Shown here piece after piece: positions 10,013 to 20,039 of a stretch of DNA of 34,428 bases; positions within the stretch are counted from its first letter, which is position 1; the number at the start of each line of letters is the position of its first letter. Location: NCBI GenBank assembly GCA_003427395.1, contig BFEA01000172.1, forward strand, positions 90,865 through 125,292, read 5' to 3'. The notes below the pieces were generated by a model. That model was given only the letters and a program-made list of their open reading frames with translations, did not search any database and was not told the origin of the DNA. Made by a program: the position numbers and the translations under genes. This DNA is from Chara braunii. Taxonomy: Eukaryota; Streptophyta; Charophyceae; Charales; Characeae.

Positions 10013-10189
10013 TCACCTTGAAGGTCCTCTAAGGCTTCAGACACATATAGTTGGGTCCGGATGCGTCAATAGCTTCGGCCAACTCTTGAAACGGGGAGGG
10101 TACATCACCCGCTTCAACGAGAGTAGAAGCAGCTACAACTTCTACCGACACTAAGTGTTTCCCGAGCTGGAGCTCGTAGAGGCCCCAGA

Positions 10190-10600
10190 CTAAGAAGAAG
10201 GAAACCCACCCTTAGGAGGGATCTTCTGCAAGACCTTCGGGTTCTTGCACTTAAACTGCGTATGTCCGTACTCGCCGCAGTTAATGCAAGCACCACGTGA
10301 CCAACCGTCCGGCCACACTTCTTGATCCAAGCCTGCGCTAACCCAAGCAACTATTTTGTTTGGGTTAGCGGCCTGCCTCTGACTCCTTTGCTGACCGCCC
10401 TTGCCGCAACCACCTGCCTTAGTCTTAACTACCACGGCTAGGTTGCTACCCTCAACACTCTCCTCGCCATCTAACTCTGCACCCTCCACAAGTTCAGAAA
10501 CATCATCGATTTCAGTTTGATTCCCTTCGGAATCAAGCATCATCAATCGACTACCCTTATTCTTCCATTCCTGTGGAGTTTTCTTCTTTCTCCCGTCCAT
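10190..10600 (-). pseudogene. Gag nucleocapsid segment of element 1 with CCHC zinc knuckle
   Basis: Contains CINCGEYGHTQFKC, an intact C-x2-C-x4-H-x4-C knuckle that binds RNA, preceded by a Gln/Gly/Lys-rich stretch and an acidic stretch (DDVSELVEGAELDGEESVEG). It lies in the same frame as the capsid segment, from which a TAG at 10,610-10,612 separates it. Confidence 0.88.
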
Positions 10601-10612
10601 AGAAGGGGTCTA

Positions 10613-11629
10613 AGCACTACACAGCGTAGCCTCTAAATCTAGGGCCTTCTTGCTGAATGTCTCAAAGGTGTGATACTCACGCCAAACCTCGCTGGCCAGT
10701 AAGTTTTTGATGTATGTGGGAAGATATCTTAAGAACGTAGTCAATAAGACTTGTGGATTGTACTCCTCTCCTGGGACGAGAATCAGGCGCTCTACGGTAG
10801 TGGTAAACACTCGCACCAACTTGTACTTTCTAGCATCAAGCTTTAGAAGCCCATCAGTGGCAATTTGTGCCTGTTGAGGGTTGTGCCAACGAGCCTCCAC
10901 TAAGTCCATAAAGCTCTCCAGGGTGTGGGTCTGTGCTCAATCACCCATGTTCCTGCCGAAACCCTTTGAAGCTACCAATCCATTCAGCCAGCGAGCTGCT
11001 GAACCCTCTAAGTAGGATGCAGCAGTTATCAATTCCTCTTCTACCAATGTCCTCTTTGCCTTTACCCACACTGGAACCGTTCTCAACCACGTGTCGAGAG
11101 CCTCATCCTTCATGTCTCCTGAGAAGGTTGGAGGTGGTTTTAGGGGGGTCTTGGGGTACCAAGGTAATTGCTGTTCCGTTGGCGGGACAGGTGGCAACTG
11201 TGGTGTAGCTCCAGGCGCTGGACCAGAAGATGAAGAAGCAACAGTCTGAGATAGGGCTGCTGATGATGTACCGCTTGGTGATGGTCCGGACTGAGCCGCA
11301 TAGGGGCCTGTCATCGTTGAGAATGGCAGCGATGGCAAAACTGCTGGACTGATACCCGGCTTATGCATGGCATTCAAGATCTGGTCTAAGGTGTCCTGGA
11401 TTGTATCCAGTTTGTCGTCCATGTATGCGTGCATGGACAAGATGCTCGCCTTAAAAATCTTTTCAGTATTACTAAGGGTCGAGTCATCTAACCCCTCCAG
11501 TGCAGCTTTGTCTGCCTCCCTACCCTCTAGTCTAACACTCCTGTCTCTAATGTCCTTTTCTCTCTTAGTAGCTTGTTTAAGCTCCTCCTCTAGCCTCAAG
11601 CGAATCCTCTCTACTTGTTGGAGCTCCAT
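10613..11629 (-). pseudogene. Gag capsid segment of element 1, split by a TGA
   Basis: Structural Gag protein. The N-terminal part is charged and coiled-coil-like (ELQQVERIRLRLEEELKQA). A Pro/Ser-rich linker leads to the capsid core with KPPPTFSGDMKDEALDTWL and SYLEGSAARWLNGLVASKGF. A TGA at 10,937-10,939 breaks it; after the stop the same frame continues with SFMDLVEARWHNPQQAQIA and LTTFLRYLPTYIKNLLASEV, as in retrotransposon Gag families. It ends at TAG 10,610-10,612. On the N-terminal side a frameshift around 11,640-11,700 joins it to the first Gag segment. Confidence 0.87.
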
Positions 11630-11998
11630 CTGCTCCTGGTGCGTGGAGGCAGCGAGCTGAACTGCGAACCCGCCATCTGACTAGTGCCAACTCCCGACAT
11701 ACTGGAGATGGATTGTGAACTGGTCGCGTTGAGTGACATACCCAAACGTTGACCAGTAGAGTTTGCAGCAGAGGTGGCTGATGAGGTAACCATTGCTACC
11801 GCGCTAGCTGCTGCTGCTCCCAACGCTCGTTCAACTGCCGTTGCTGCCTCTTTCGCAGTCTGTGGATTACGGGCCCTTGCTTCAGCCCTAAGCCTTCTCT
11901 CGTCTCCTGGTAGTAGAACCTGGAACACAACGGGTATCCTACCAGTCTCCCTGCCTCCTATCGTCAGATGTCCCTTCAGCACCCTCTGATCCACTCAT
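11611..11998 (-). pseudogene. Probable Gag N-terminal region of element 1, frameshifted
   Basis: A frame rich in Ala/Ser (TAKEAATAVERALGAAAASA) leads toward the capsid segment. Two starts are possible: ATG at 11,992-11,994 in the open frame, and ATG at 11,996-11,998 in another frame that gives an acidic start (MSGSEGAEGTSDDRRQGD) but soon hits a stop. The latter looks more like a real Gag N-terminus, implying a frameshift here. I do not recognise a domain, and its place in Gag is inferred from position. Confidence 0.5.
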
Positions 11999-13275
11999 GG
12001 GCTACGCAAACGTTGTCTGCACTAATGTCCTCTTTGGGACCTACCGCAGCATGCGTCTGATCGATTCTAAAAATAATAAAATAAATTAATGTCTCGCGAG
12101 TCACCTAGACTACTTACCAAGCGGCATCAACAGCACCTACACAGAATGTATACATATAATCTACTTCTATTCTGATTAGTTATGTTCAGAATCTTTGAGG
12201 AGAACTGACTATGGTAGATTACTGTCCTACTCTAGGTTGTCTGTTAGGTGTTAGCAGTCTGTCAACCAGCTAATCAAAAATAAAAATAGACTGCTGTGAG
12301 CAGATGTATGCACAATGGGTAAAGTAGTGATGTTAAGTTGAGTTCACAATTGGAATCCCCTTCCCCTGTATCCAACGTACCTGTGAGCATCATCAAGCTG
12401 CGGTGTCTAAGGTGTGCAACCACGACCCACCCCTATGCCCAAGAAGTATGCTTATGACCAGCCTGCCCTTCGTTTACCTTCGCGTGCAACGAGCCTTATG
12501 TCTGACTGATCTGGCTGATCAAGAGGCAATTTAAGGACAGCCCCCGAGAGTCCTCAGTAATTCTTTAACATCGCAATCAGGACGACGATCACAGCCAGTG
12601 GACAGTTCAGACCCCAGCCAGAAATGTTTATAGACGCTCTGGGAGCGTCTACGTAGGACTGGTCAGTCCGCACACCCCTTCTATCAGTGCAGCAAAGAGC
12701 CTCAATGGGCAAAGCAGCATGGCCTGGGTGTACTAATACCCATGCGTTGGCATGGTGACCGTGACCCGTGCTTCGACCAGGGCCCTTCAGAGGCACCGCC
12801 CTCTCCTGCCAGATGCGCCACCGGGAAGAATGTTGTCTCTCAAGGTAGAGTGCACACTGCTACTCACCAAAGAGAGGACACTCAAGTTGGACTCACTTCC
12901 TCATAGTAAGAAGAAATTGAGAGGGTAGATAAGGAATGGGAACAACGTACCTGGAGATAGCTGCCCCCAACCACAAATTTCTCACCAATTGGGCCGACGT
13001 GCATTTCAATGACCGGTCAATAGCCTCGGTACCACCCACAGCGCAATGCAGTGCCACCTCAGCCAAAATGAGACGTCAGCATACTCTCATCATCATGCAT
13101 ACACCCGCTGTCGCCACAGCTCCCACGCTGTCGCCACAGCCTTCCAGCGGCCGGCCCCTCTACCTGGGCCCCGCTATCACAAACCAGCGCCAAAGTATCC
13201 TTACTGCACATGAAGCATCATCAGCGCACCAAGTAACAATGTCGTCGGTGCCAGGTAAGCGGCGATCACAATCCA
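11999..13275 (-). other. Untranslated leader of element 1
   Basis: About 1.28 kb between PBS and gag with no recognisable protein. A perfect 9-bp stem with a 3-nt loop lies at 12,631-12,651 (TAGACGCTC-TGG-GAGCGTCTA). A short direct repeat, CGCTGTCGCCACAG twice, lies near 13,107-13,140. A leader of this length could hold packaging and dimerisation signals; that is inference. An 80-codon frame inside it is probably chance. Confidence 0.6.
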
Positions 13276-13287
13276 GCTCCGATACCA
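13276..13287 (-). promoter_or_regulatory. Primer-binding site, initiator tRNA-Met type
   Basis: On the minus strand TGGTATCGGAGC starts 3 nt inside the LTR end. It differs at one base from TGGTATCAGAGC, the complement of the plant initiator tRNA-Met 3' end used by many plant LTR retrotransposons. Confidence 0.88.
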
Positions 13288-13290
13288 AAT

Positions 13291-14387
13291 TGCAAGGAAT
13301 ATGAGTGTGAATGATATACAGAAAACCAAGTTGCAAAATCGCACAGATGTCCAGGTAGTCGTATCCAAGCGGAGAGTACAAAATGCACCGAGAAACCATC
13401 CATATAGAGCAATACAATGAAGAAACGACCCAATGTTCAAGCCCCTAGGCCACACCAACACAGTATCCAAAGTCGCTCGTCTCTGGCGCCCAGCGCCCAA
13501 CCTACTCTGCCCGACTATCCTACCTACAGCTGGTTCACTCAACAGGCTCACTTCGACTCTCGAAGACCAATGTACATGACTGTCAACTCCATAGCCGACC
13601 TCTGTTCATGCACCAGGTACGTATCTCGTCACCCTCGATCAGACGTTGATTACCCCACACTCGCCTCCTTACCTGAAGACCACCTGATCGCCCTCCTACC
13701 CCCTGGCGCCCAGCAGCCCGGCTATGGCTGCCTGCGCCCCGCTGCCCTGCAGCGGCCCACTTCACCACTACGCGCCCCGTCAGCGCCCTTGGCAGCAGCA
13801 CAGCATCAAGCGAGAGCGCAGCAGCACTTCCGCATTGCCTGCAATGGCCAGAATGCCTGGCCTGGGCTGCCTCACTTCTTTTATGGAAGTGGCAGCCTCC
13901 TGGATGCTGCGTGTGGCCTGGCTGGAAGCTTCCAGTAGCTTCCAGTTGGGCCTGAGACCCTGCGCCCAGGCCCGATACCACAGTTGAGGGCCTGGGCCCT
14001 TTTTTCAGTTGGGCATGGCCTGAGTCTTCGGACTTGGGCTGTCTGCTGCATCTGTGCAGGGCTCCCAGGCAGGTGCGTCGGCGGTACTGCTTTTGCAAAG
14101 GTCGATAGCCTGCTTCCCAATGTATCGGCCCTGCTTTGTGTGTATATGCCCAGGCGCAACTGTCAAGGCCTGGGCCAACTGTATGACGCAGCTTTGTGAG
14201 GCTCACGCGTCTACCCAACCAACTGGCGTGCTGCGAGAGCCTGAATACCCACATATGGAAATGTCGAATTTTGCCTCTGACGAATATTCAGGCCCGCCTT
14301 CACTTAGGGCGGGCACTCGGCTTGCTGGGGGCCTTAGCCCAGATCATGTGATGTCTGATAGGGCCCCTTGAGGGCTTGTTCCTCGCA
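13291..14387 (-). repeat. Element 1 right LTR (5' LTR of the minus-strand element)
   Basis: 1,097 bp, the partner of 5415-6513. On the plus strand it starts TGCAAGGAATATGAG and ends TTGTTCCTCGCA. Transcription of the element would begin here and run leftward. Relative to the left LTR it lacks 4 bp near 13,482 and has 2 extra T near 14,002. Most of the other differences are transitions. Confidence 0.95.
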
Positions 14388-14522
14388 CAAGCACTGAGGC
14401 TGAAAAATGTGTGCCCGTACTGTGCTTGAGTCCGTACTTAAACACCGGACTGAAGTACGGTCCTGAGAGCGAAAGTGAAAATGCCTCAGGGCCAGAACTG
14501 AAAATCGAAAGTCTGAGAGTGT

Positions 14523-14645
14523 GCGCCAGAATGCCGGATGGCGCCAAGTGTCCGAAATCCGAAAGTCGAAAAAGGAGGAATTTGAAAACGGGCGCCAGGA
14601 TGCGGATGGCGCCAATTGTCCAAAATTGGAAAAGCAAAAACAAAG
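14523..14645. repeat. Tandem duplication (69-bp period) of a hairpin unit
   Basis: GCGCCA-gaatgccgga-TGGCGC at 14,523 and GCGCCA-ggatgcgga-TGGCGC at 14,592 each form a 6-bp stem and are followed by similar sequence (CCAAGTGTCCGAAATCC and CCAATTGTCCAAAATTG). Confidence 0.75.
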
Positions 14646-14690
14646 CAAAACAAAGCAAAAACAAAGCAAAACAAAACAAAAAAAGAAAAT
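14633..14690. repeat. A-rich minisatellite, AAAACAAAGC-like units
   Basis: Four to five units of alternating AAAACAAAGC and AAACAAAGC run into an A-rich end. They encode only Lys/Gln/Ser-rich peptides. Confidence 0.85.
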
Positions 14691-17403
14691 AAATACGGCG
14701 GGTGGTAATCCGCAGACCAGGCATCGAGCCCTGGTGGAGTCCGTAACAGCTGTCCCCCAACGAGGAGAAGAAAGCTTTGGAAAAAACTTAAAAATAAAAC
14801 ATAATAAAAAATACAAAGGCCATTTCCAAAACGTGCAAGGGGATTCGGTTTAGAGAACTGATCCTGAGCAAGCATCACGAGAAAGTTTCCCAGGCTTGAT
14901 GGGAAGGAGCAACGGGAGATGATGTAAAGGAACACTCACTAGGAATAAAAGGGGCTAGCATGGAGTCAGGGCAAAAGTAAAGAGTGCTTCATGTCGGTTC
15001 AAGGTGAAAAGGCGGTCCAGCTTAGGCGGGTGTCGAAGAGTCTCTGGATGAGGGCTTAGGGTTTATAGGGTTTTAGAAACTGTATACAAATGGGAAGGTA
15101 AGGGGGGGCAAAGGGTTGTGGGTCTCATGGGTAGGTTTGGTAATATGGGGTATAAAGACTAGCTGGGTCACGGGACGAGCTCTTTCTAGGTGATATAGAT
15201 CTATCTGACAGATCTGGCTACCGGATCTGAGAGGAAAGAGTAAGACACGGCAAGCTGACAGTCAATCCTCCAGCCAGGTGGAGCAATCAATGCTGTTCAG
15301 GGGTCCTTCGGCCAGACGGAAGGAAGCGTGGGTGCGTTTTTGTTGTGAACTCTATTCTGACTTACCAAGGAATAGGAACCGGACTGATGCTCCCCAGAAT
15401 GGAAAGGAGCAAGGAGCATAAAAAAAAAAAAAAAGCCCCAAAGGCCATGCGTTCGATTTGAGCGACGACAGTACCATTCAGGCCCAACGGTCAGTCTAAT
15501 GACCACAAACTGGCACAAAGTAGCAGGAGACCCCCTGAAAACTTTCCTGCATTTAAAACCCCACAAGACACAACATCAAATGCAACAAGGAAATGAAGCC
15601 TTCCAAGTTCAGAGTTCAAACAGAGAAGTTGAGAGAACCAAAACATTTCAGATGCATCCAAGAAGCATGAGCGAGTACGCCCTGGAAGGGCTCTGAAACA
15701 TTTCACATCAGCCTATACACACGGGTAAAAGGGGTGAGGTCCCATAACCCTGATAGGCTGATAGTGATTTGTTGATAGTGGATTATGCAGATCAACAGTC
15801 AGAAACAGAGAATTTAGGAAAGGGGAGCGTTGGCCCAAGAACACGAAGCACCTTACAAAAGATGAGAATTACGTAGAGCAGTCCAGCGGAGATAATAATA
15901 TCATCATATGATCATAATCATCATAATATTGGAATCAATCAGATAAATTCCTAATCGACGTCCAGGCAGATCAAAATATGATACCAAAAAAACCCAAATT
16001 GGAATGTGAACCGAAAAATCTCACGAGTCTCACTCTTCGAGCCTTTGATTTTAGAGAATTGCAAGGTACAACAATTGATACACAAATTTATCAACATTTG
16101 TATGATTCATGGGCCAGTACTGAGTTAATAGTTTTTCTTTGAAAAGAGTACCGAGATGGTCCTTTCAATCCGAACACAAAGCTGATGGCAGGTAAACCAC
16201 TTCAACAAACTGTGCACCGATCGACCCTTTACAACAGGAAAGAAAAAAAAACGATTGATGAACTGCAAAAGCGCAAGGCTCCAGGCCTTGGCCCGGTCCA
16301 AGGTCCACCCGTGAAAGAGCCCGGCTGCCCTAAGTGAAGGCAGGCACGAGAAAATGTAGCCAGGCCCGAGAAGAGGCCAGCAGGGACATTTATCGGCCTG
16401 AGAACAGGCACCACCTCGTGTAACCAATGGGTAGGCCCTTCAGCTAGCTACAGAGAATGGGATCAGGACTCAGGTCCAGTAGAGAGCAGGCAATACAACT
16501 CATGGCAGCGCTTATGGGCACCAAGGCCGGAAGAGCAGTGCCCCGGAGAGAAACAGCAGCTGCCGTGGCTACTGGCTGGCGCCAGCCATATCTGAAAAAC
16601 ATTACAAGGCAGCAGGGTGGCAAAGTGCGGAAGAGGTGGGGAGGACAAGGAAGGCATTGGGGACTGGCAGGTCTTACCTGGTGTTGGCAAAGGAAGCCTG
16701 TCTGAGCAGAGTTTTCAAGCAGTATCCAGCGAGTGAAACATGGTCAGACAGTGAGGCTGTGGTAGGCTGGTGTGAGCAGAGGTGGTATGGAAGTAGAGAA
16801 GAGCGATCGCATCACAGGAGGACTGCTACATTGTTGATGGATTGATGATTGGAGCGAGAAGTCAGGCTTTGTTTAACACCATACTTCAGTACCTGCTTGA
16901 TCCTAGCTGGCGTGGTCCTGGGTTTGGTATTCTGCTTTCCACTGAGGATGAGTTCTTCCGACTTCTTCTATGAGCTTTTGCGTTTTGAAAAATTTGTGTT
17001 CTTGTTGCACGGTTCCTTGCAAAAAAAAAAAAAAGGAGAGAAAAAGGCACAACTCGCTATATGCGTGACATGAATGAAGGGGGCAAGGGGAAGACGAGAA
17101 AGAATTTTAAAGAATGCAAAAGTACCGACAGCTGAATGCTCGCTGCACTGCAACGGTGCTTCTCCCAAAGTGGCGATCCGTGTCCATGTCTTGCGCACAA
17201 TATTGTACCTGTTCTTATTAAGGAAAAAAAAGAAAACTCATTGAGAAGAAACTTCAAAAAAGGCAAAAAAGTTCAAATTACACAACAAAGTCTCTTGTAT
17301 GTGCAATGGCAGCTATGGCCACCTTCCCTCCCCCCCCATCAAGGCTACTTGAGCTCTCTCTCTCCCCCTGCCGAGATCGTTTTTTCCCTCTCTGAATGTC
17401 TTC

Positions 17404-17411
<8 letters not shown>
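14691..17411. other. Long non-coding stretch with a possible LTR fragment
   Basis: No gene is recognised in 2.7 kb. A poly-A run lies at 15,420-15,434, just after a phrase (GGACTGATGCTCC near 15,381) shared with 4,248. Around 16,326-16,350 the phrase TGCCCTAAGTGAAGGCAGGC matches the reverse complement of the element 1 LTR hairpin (TGCCCGCCCTAAGTGAAGGC), suggesting an inverted, diverged LTR fragment at about 16,290-16,420. GATACCA followed by a TTGGAATGTGAAC phrase near 15,981-16,012 echoes the PBS-LTR junction of element 1. Confidence 0.4.
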
Positions 17412-17465
<54 letters not shown>

Positions 17466-17491
17466 NNNNNNNNNNNNNNNNNNNNNNNNNN
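17412..17491. repeat. (CT)n microsatellite running into a 26-base N gap
   Basis: CT dinucleotides fill 17,412-17,465 and N fills 17,466-17,491. The gap marks a failed assembly of the repeat. The ~38 bases to its right lead straight into adapter sequence. Confidence 0.95.
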
Positions 17492-17529
17492 ATGTTTGAA
17501 GAAAAATAATCTTTCAAGATCTCTAATAC

Positions 17530-17567
17530 CTGTCTCTTATACACATCTAGATGTGTATAAGAGACAG
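17530..17567. other. Nextera mate-pair junction adapter (sequencing contaminant)
   Basis: A perfect 38-bp palindrome made of the Tn5 mosaic-end sequence CTGTCTCTTATACACATCT joined to its reverse complement AGATGTGTATAAGAGACAG. This is the circularisation junction of Illumina Nextera mate-pair libraries and not genomic DNA. Its translation gives the well-known artefact peptide SYTHLDVYKRQ. The bases on its two sides come from different ends of one library fragment, so their adjacency here is false. Confidence 0.98.
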
Positions 17568-17589
17568 CACACACACACACACACACAAA

Positions 17590-17692
17590 GGTCCTCAACT
17601 ATGGGCCTGGGCGTCGAGCGCCACCCCTATTTGACTCTCCATTAGCCTCACTCAATGCTTGGCCGTCCAACACCACAACAACACTTCCCCAT

Positions 17693-17786
<94 letters not shown>

Positions 17787-17882
17787 CCTAAACTATGGGC
17801 CCGGCCGTCGAGAGCCGCCCCTATTCGGCTCTCCATTAGCCTCACTCGATACTTGGCCGTCCAACATGGCAACAACACTTTC
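17590..17882. repeat. Two diverged copies of a ~100-bp sequence, 194 bp apart
   Basis: The block at 17,590-17,690 (GGTCCTCAACTATGGGC...) matches 17,784-17,882 (GGTCCTAAACTATGGGC...), sharing CTCTCCATTAGCCTCACTC and CTTGGCCGTCCAACA. Each copy is preceded by a CA run. The left copy lies immediately right of the adapter, so it may have been brought in from another locus. Confidence 0.8.
17698..17783. repeat. Compound (CT)n-(CA)n microsatellite
   Basis: CT dinucleotides at about 17,698-17,731 switch directly to CA dinucleotides at 17,732-17,783. Confidence 0.95.
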
Positions 17883-17883
17883 C

Positions 17884-18745
17884 CGACATGCTCGAATGGA
17901 AATTGTGTTGTCGTCATAGGTTCTTGTATCTTGTTTGTATTGGATAAGATAACACCTGTAATCAAAATACAAAGTCGTCCACGTGACAAAATCATATTCA
18001 TTGGTGCAGAAGGTTTGAACAGAAAGAAACTGATTTTGTAAAATTCATGTAGTTGCCGCAAAAAAGGATGTCATAGCTCCCACAAAAGTTATCACAATCA
18101 ATATTTGGTGGTCAATTGTATCGAAGCATTTGGAATTTTGGACCTTCGGCCTTCTATGTACCAGACAGCCGCCCCTCGAAAATCTCGGCGTATCTGTTTC
18201 TGGCTGCTGTTGGACTTTTCTACTTGTTGCAGCTCCCAATCTTGGACTTTTCCAGACTGGTGCCAGTCCTCGGCTTGCCAGTCGCCGTTGCTTTAATGTT
18301 TTCGGTAGTTGCAGGACTTTCCAAGGACCGATCTGCTGTTTTTTTGGGACTTAGTGTTCACTGGACTCACAAAGTCTACCGAACCACAGGACTACCTGTA
18401 CGGATGGACCCACTGGACCCTATGGCAGCCACTGTTGGGACTGTACTACATGGGACATAGACTCTCGGAATCCTGGGACCGGAACTGGGACATAGACTCA
18501 GAATTGCATTTTATTTGATATTTCTGGTGCCATACCACCTTTTGACACACCGCACAATCGCACCACAAGTATGGTTTCTACCAAATGCATTCTTCCCAGC
18601 GATTTCATTTCAGCATTGCGTCTAAAAATGTTTTGTCTCTACTCTCCTCATGGCACTCGCTATCCTTCTTTTTCTGCCTTACACAACATAGCACCGATTG
18701 CGATCTGTTGGAACCAGATAGGACTCGACATGCATGGAAGGATAC
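17884..18745. other. Non-coding stretch, no gene seen
   Basis: Open frames of 60-115 codons at 18,105-18,520 overlap in several frames with no domain. The phrase TGGGACATAGACTC occurs twice (near 18,450 and 18,486). If the kelch-like segment to the right is a real exon, this stretch is intron. Confidence 0.4.
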
Positions 18746-18867
18746 TTGTAAACATCACTGGAATGATTCTGCTGGATCTCTTTGCAGCCCCCAAATATGA
18801 GCAACTCGTGGTCATTCATTGCCACACAGCTATGGCCCGATCTCACCACCAGTTGGTTGAACTGTTG
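18746..18867 (-). CDS. Possible kelch-repeat exon (partial)
   Basis: The minus strand encodes RSGHSCVAMNDHELLIFGGC, then a segment ending SSDVYK. This fits the kelch motif: a GH-x-hydrophobic strand, a Phe-Gly-Gly turn, and an Asp-Val-Tyr start of the next strand. Kelch repeats build beta-propellers that bind partner proteins. Possible acceptors are TTTGCAG (exon from 18,867) or CAACAG (from 18,861), with a TG-rich tract upstream. A possible donor is GTATCC after 18,746, in phase 2. Frames upstream run into the TG microsatellite. It shares strand and type with the exon at 34,103-34,285. The spacing between their motifs implies at least one missing exon between them, which I could not find. 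It could instead be a pseudogene fragment. Confidence 0.42.
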
Positions 18868-18907
18868 CTGCAAAGCCCACACACACGGACACGTGTGTGC
18901 ATTGTGT

Positions 18908-18908
<1 letters not shown>

Positions 18909-18939
<31 letters not shown>

Positions 18940-18956
18940 CAACAACAACAACAACA
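18909..18956. repeat. (CA)n-(CAA)n microsatellite
   Basis: About 30 bp of CA dinucleotides followed by six CAA/AAC units. A second short CA run is at about 19,097-19,115. Confidence 0.93.
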
Positions 18957-19215
18957 CACATATGTGTGTGCGTTATGCACTTGCAAAAACACATATACAG
19001 ACCATAATGCAAGCATGCGCACGCATCACACCACATTCACATGACACAAGACACCAGACACATATGCAACCCCACATGACATCACACAACCAAATACACA
19101 CACACACACACACAGTCTCACTGAGCAGACTCACAAACACACCACATGCAGGCATTTTCACAACAGACACGTACATGCATGGATGGGCATACAAGAAACA
19201 TGCTGCAAAAAAGAG

Positions 19216-19419
19216 GCAAGAGGCACAGAGAGAACCTCTCAGGGTTAAACACAATGTTGAAGAGAGGATTGAAGGTCATATGAGCATTTCATGTGTGTTT
19301 CAAAAGGCTCTGCACAAAGCAAGGAAGAAGCACAGAAACAATCTCTCAGGATGAAGCCCAAGCTGAAGACAGCACTGAAGGCCATATGAGCATTTCACAT
19401 GTGTTTCAAAAGGCTATCC
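19216..19419. repeat. Tandem duplication, 107-bp period
   Basis: The block at 19,216-19,313 matches 19,323-19,419. Shared phrases are GCACAGA...CTCTCAGG, TTGAAGGTCATATGAGCATT (copy 2 CTGAAGGCCATATGAGCATT) and GTGTTTCAAAAGGCT. Confidence 0.9.
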
Positions 19420-19433
19420 TGCTTATTATGTAT

Positions 19434-19508
19434 CTGGGTGTACAGCATAGTCGGTAGAGCATTGGGTGTTTAACGTAATGGTTGCAGGTTCAAATCCTGC
19501 TATAATGA
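19434..19508 (+). pseudogene. Degenerate tRNA-like sequence (tRNA pseudogene or SINE head)
   Basis: A perfect T-arm is visible: a 5-bp stem GCAGG/CCTGC around loop TTCAAAT, with a B-box match GGTTCAAATCC. An A-box-like phrase (CATAGTCGGTAGAGC) sits at the right distance upstream. The anticodon region TTGGG-TGTTTAA-CGTAA has one mismatch and a loop with TTT in the anticodon position. The acceptor ends do not pair (TATAATG has no partner), so it is not a functional tRNA. An A-rich stretch near 19,650 could be the tail of a tRNA-derived SINE, but no second copy in the window confirms this. Confidence 0.5.
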
Positions 19509-19509
19509 C

Positions 19510-20039
19510 TGGGCGTTCTATTTGAGTGAAGACGGGCGGAACCAGAGGGAGTCAAAAGAGTCGGGAATTTTTAGAATATTAGATGAGATGCAAAACGAGG
19601 TCATGTTGGCCAACCCCTTCCTTACTATTCACCGACAACTTCGGCGACAAGGAAAAAAAAAAAGGAAAAAGAAAGGGGCAGCCTGCAGGCCTCCACTGCC
19701 CAGATCAAATCTTATGTCCACACTTTCCTGATATGTATTTTAATTTTTAACTAATACTAATCTAAGAAAGGATCGACCTGTTGATTTCCCATATCCTGAT
19801 AGGCTGCCCAACAATTATATTGGCTCTTCGGGAAAGAAAAGTTAAAAACACTTCTTCTGGTTTTGCGAGGACAATCTTATCAAGACAAGTAAAATTGTTC
19901 ATATGGAGTACTATGGACATGAATAATGGTCCATTGCGCTAAGCGGATTGGGCGGGCCATCGAGGCACAGAAAACAATTGGATTACAACATGATCAAAAT
20001 CTGACTGCTTTAAAAAGTTTTAATCCTAAAATGGACGGA
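19510..20039. other. Non-coding stretch, no gene seen
   Basis: No recognisable gene. An A-rich tract (poly-A with G) lies at about 19,650-19,675. Confidence 0.4.

Larger units (their letters stand above)
5415..14387 (-). mobile_element. Full-length but defective Ty3/gypsy LTR retrotransposon (element 1)
   Basis: An 8,973-bp element on the minus strand. Two ~1.1-kb direct LTRs begin TG and end CA, with near-inverted tips TGCAAGGAA and TTCCTCGCA. Going inward from the right LTR there is an initiator-Met-type PBS, a long leader, gag with a zinc knuckle, protease, reverse transcriptase, RNase H and integrase, then a PPT against the left LTR. The order PR-RT-RH-IN places it in Ty3/gypsy. CAAG flanks both ends (5411-5414 and 14388-14391) as a 4-bp target duplication; a 5-bp ACAAG is possible if the last A is counted differently. 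Hand alignment of the LTRs gives about 40 substitutions and two small indels, or about 96% identity. All coding parts carry stops or frameshifts, so the copy cannot move by itself. Element 2 is clearly diverged from it and belongs to another family. Confidence 0.95.

Noticed and set aside
12554-12796. 80-codon minus-strand frame in the element 1 leader
   Set aside because: No domain, not in frame with gag, and the residue pattern looks random.
17278-17645. Frames containing SYTHLDVYKRQ
   Set aside because: This is the translation of the Nextera adapter, and one of them also crosses Ns.
18105-18520. Plus-strand frames with hydrophobic stretches (LPVAVALMFSVVAG)
   Set aside because: Three overlapping frames are equally open and none shows a domain or homologous repeat; a membrane protein cannot be supported.
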